NCBI GenBank assembly: GCA_034698045.1
Contig: JAQGAU010000224.1
Location: forward strand, 1 to 33,971
Length of the DNA stretch: 33,971 bases
Reading direction: 5' to 3'
Source: Paramacrobiotus richtersi
Lineage: Eukaryota > Tardigrada > Eutardigrada > Parachela > Macrobiotidae
The stretch's first letter is position 1, and every line of letters starts with the position of its first letter. Both the position numbers and the translations under genes were made by a program. Of the stretch, positions 31,868 to 33,971 are shown piece after piece. Below the pieces are notes generated by a model that searched no databases, was not told the DNA's origin, and worked only from the letters and a program-made list of their open reading frames with translations.

Positions 31868-32508
31868 ATGGAATCGAAAAACGCCGGTGTTTTTGTCCTT
31901 GTCATTGGGATGGCTTTGGTAAGTGATGACGTTTAGCATTTAGCACTACACAGTTTATCGCTACTAGTTTACGACTTCTTTTTCGCCTTTGTCCCAATTT
32001 TTCCAGAAACCTTAATCAAACGTGAGAAAGTATTCTTATAATATTACGATAACTGTCGGTTTGCAGTGTTAAAATTACTGGATCAAGCACAGTAGGATGA
32101 ACGCGTTGGCTAGTAAAATGCTGCATTTTTTGTCATAAAATTATTAATTGTAATTATAGGTATAACCTGCAGCTATAGAATAACCAGTCTTATATCTCTC
32201 AGGTACTGAATTCCGTATTATGTAACACTGCAATCGACAAAGACGGCTCCGCAGAGGGACACCTGGCAGCCGTGCCAATTGACAATGACGCTGCACCCGT
32301 TTCCCACCTATCCGGTGTTCATGCTAGAATCAGGAGAGCTGGCCATGGTGGTCGTGGTGGCGGTGGAGGCGGGAAAGGTGGTTCAGGCGGGAAAGGTGCA
32401 GGGAAAGCTGGAGCCGGCGCGTCCGGGAGCGGTCGAGGCCCAAAACCTCACGGAGCCGCTACTGGCAAACATATGAACCCTAAAGGCCAGCAAGATCTAC
32501 CAGGCTAA
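31868..32508 (+). CDS. D2: secreted Gly-rich cationic peptide precursor
   Basis: Two exons give 118 residues. Exon 1 (31868-31918, 51 nt) encodes MESKNAGVFVLVIGMAL. The donor is GTAAGT in phase 0; the 284-bp intron ends ATCTCTCAG. Exon 2 (32203-32508) continues VLNSVLCNTAIDKDGSAEGH, an acidic propeptide, HARIRR (processing site), then AGHGGRGGGGGGKGGSGGKG, AGKAGAGASGSGRGPKPHGA and a Gly/Lys tail to DLPG. It aligns with D1 in leader, intron, the C-(D/N)-x-A start, the AGHL/EGHLAA stretch and the KPH region. The mature part is longer and richer in G/K than in D1. Confidence 0.72.
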
Positions 32509-32813
32509 GCTCATGCGGCACCTGTCTGGAGCGCATATGGTATCATTTCGTTTTAGGCGGATTTCATGTACTGGTTTGCTATACCACTGACATATTCCAT
32601 TCTTACCTCTTTATGTCATGTAGTAATTACGAATGCGTACAGGTGGTGCATCTTTCATGTTCAGTTAAAATGAAAATAAACGCGGTTCAGTAAGCAGTGG
32701 CGGGTGACCCATTAAAACCAAACCATTGTCCCACGTTTTTCTGTCTCACAGTTTATATAGGTACAAAACTTCAGGGTGGTGTCGCTGTCCGTAAAGGTCA
32801 CGGACGTGTACAA

Positions 32814-32918
32814 CTACCGGATGGCGTTGAGGCCGATAACCAGTTCCCCAAATACCAGCCAGTAGTTGGCCGGTTCGCACACGTAGAAGATCTCTGGGTC
32901 ACGAGAGCTTTGAGTATG
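32814..32918 (-). pseudogene. Possible solo relic of a family A first exon
   Basis: The minus frame reads EIFYVCEPANYWLVFGELVI and GLNAIR before a stop. It fits the A1 and A4 exon-1 pattern (F/Y, AN, L, G, L, then LNAI at the exon end). The expected ATG is missing and the donor site reads CCGGTAGTT instead of CAGTAAG. No exon 2 lies downstream. The match is short, so chance is possible. Confidence 0.35.
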
Positions 32919-32924
32919 TCATAG

Positions 32925-33888
32925 AGATAAATTGTATAAGTAATGTTCAGAGAAGAAACAAACACAAACACAATCTACTAAACTACTTCTATCTCTTGAA
33001 GTTATTGTAACGCGAAATCGTTAGGCATCTCCCAAAAATTAAATTCATGTTGTATCTGAACTCAAGACGAATGCTAGTAGTTTTTATTCATAGTGTTAGT
33101 TTTATGTTGTGACGGTTTAACCGGCCCGGTTACAAGTTTTTCTAGTTCGGAATTGATGGAAATTATGCAAGTTATACGGGTTATACCGCGATGTCCGACT
33201 GGATTCGGCAGGAACAAACTACAGGAGCATCTAGACACCGTGCATTCTGGGGAAAAAACGGAGAGACAGGTCGATTTCGGAGCGTTGTTATTTTGTGCAC
33301 TTAGGATGTGAACCATTAAATGGCACATGTTTGTGCAATGCGGAGATTTACATATCGGTAAATTGTTACATTAGAATGATTAAATGCCAAGAGCATCGAA
33401 AGTTGGTCCAAGTGATTTTTGCTTCACCAATGACACAGTGCGCAGGATGTACAGCAGTTGCCATCTCGAGCAATGTCGAACATATTTTTATTCCTTTTTT
33501 TATGCGGTATGCGCGCCTCGTGGTGTGCGTTGCAGCCAGTATGGACCCTGTGTATTAAAACACGCTCCTCTGAGGACCCCACAACGTGACTGGGTTAATC
33601 CACACGCTCCAGGAGGGCGCAGAACTCTGGTTGTGCACCGCAAGAACCGTAACCACGAAGCAAATCGTGGTTCAATGTCTTTATTCGGTAGCTGCGTAGT
33701 GGGCGTAGTGCGTAGCAGTTGTATTATAACCCGCTAATTGCCGTAAACAATGAGGAAAAATTGCTAGAGAGCTCACGCGAAGTCGAGAATGAGAAGCGTG
33801 AGTTTAGCTGATGTGGTAAGCGGCACTGCCAAATGCCGGTTGCTTATCAAGATCAAACTCATCGAAGCTGGGTTTTACCCAAAAGAGA
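32925..33888. other. 3' end region without a supported gene
   Basis: Plus-strand frames at 33093-33311 and 33384-33737 are open (117 residues for the latter, with eight or more cysteines, e.g. SSCHLEQCRTYFYSFFYAVC) but have no start context, signal peptide or paralog here. AACCACGAAGCAAATCGTGG (33651 onward) forms an 8-bp perfect stem. Confidence 0.35.
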
Positions 33889-33922
<34 letters not shown>

Positions 33923-33936
33923 AGCGTACATGTGAA

Positions 33937-33971
<35 letters not shown>
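33889..33971. repeat. (GA)n tract and terminal poly-T
   Basis: About 15 GA units (33891-33919), then a short unique stretch, then an unbroken run of 31 T (33941-33971) to the window edge. The poly-T at the very end probably marks an assembly break. Confidence 0.85.

Noticed and set aside
32279-32476. Shifted plus-strand frame inside D2 exon 2
   Set aside because: A by-product of GGN-rich codons; the main frame aligns with D1.
1-33971. Bacterial operon, prophage or CRISPR content
   Set aside because: Intron structure, secretory leaders and the spacing of genes are eukaryotic; no spaced direct-repeat array is present.

Overview
This is an animal (metazoan) nuclear window. Short GT–AG introns interrupt the genes, signal peptides and dibasic processing sites occur, and the left edge carries the last exon of a protein tyrosine kinase. 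There are no operons, bacterial ribosome sites or CRISPR arrays. AT-rich spacers and small, young gene families suggest a compact invertebrate genome. A tardigrade is my best guess, but no universal marker gene settles it.

Layout. 68-257: tyrosine kinase C-terminus (+). 965-2304: a frameshifted 4-TM gene (A1, -) next to a conserved orphan exon (A5, +), followed by a foldback MITE (2316-2604). 4726-5462: 4-TM gene B1 (-). 7089-7997: intact 4-TM gene A2 (+). 8.0-9.5 kb: microsatellite, tandem duplication and a roughly 1.1 kb unit bounded by inverted repeats. 10594-11451: A3 pseudogene (-), an inverted partner of A2. 12728-13418: A4 (-). 15537-17451: two tandem genes for small secreted proteins (C1, C2, -). 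18690-19911: decayed Cys-rich gene E1 (-) head to head with Gly-rich secreted peptide gene D1 (+). 20.7-25.4 kb: a duplicated block holding B2 or B3 (-) and an F-box-type gene (+, truncated in copy 1), separated by an inverted, shrunken copy of the A1/A5 locus (A6/A7). 25328-27479: complete three-exon gene F2, which couples an FMRP-like N-terminus to an F-box. 28592-29349: B4 (-). 30325-32508: CUB-like fragment, then D3 (-), E2 (-) and D2 (+). 32814-32918: possible solo relic of an A-type first exon. The window ends in a GA tract and 31 T's.

Two themes dominate. First, a family of roughly 200-280-residue four-TM proteins occurs in two divergent subfamilies (A and B). Both have a phase-1 intron directly after TM1, and family copies lie along most of the window as intact genes, pseudogenes and fragments. 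Second, small secreted-protein genes have duplicated as tandem or head-to-head units. The most novel single item is F2: two Agenet/Tudor-like modules and a KH0-like region, as in the FMRP N-terminus, followed by an F-box. All functional calls come from reading motifs and comparing paralogs inside the window; no database search was possible.
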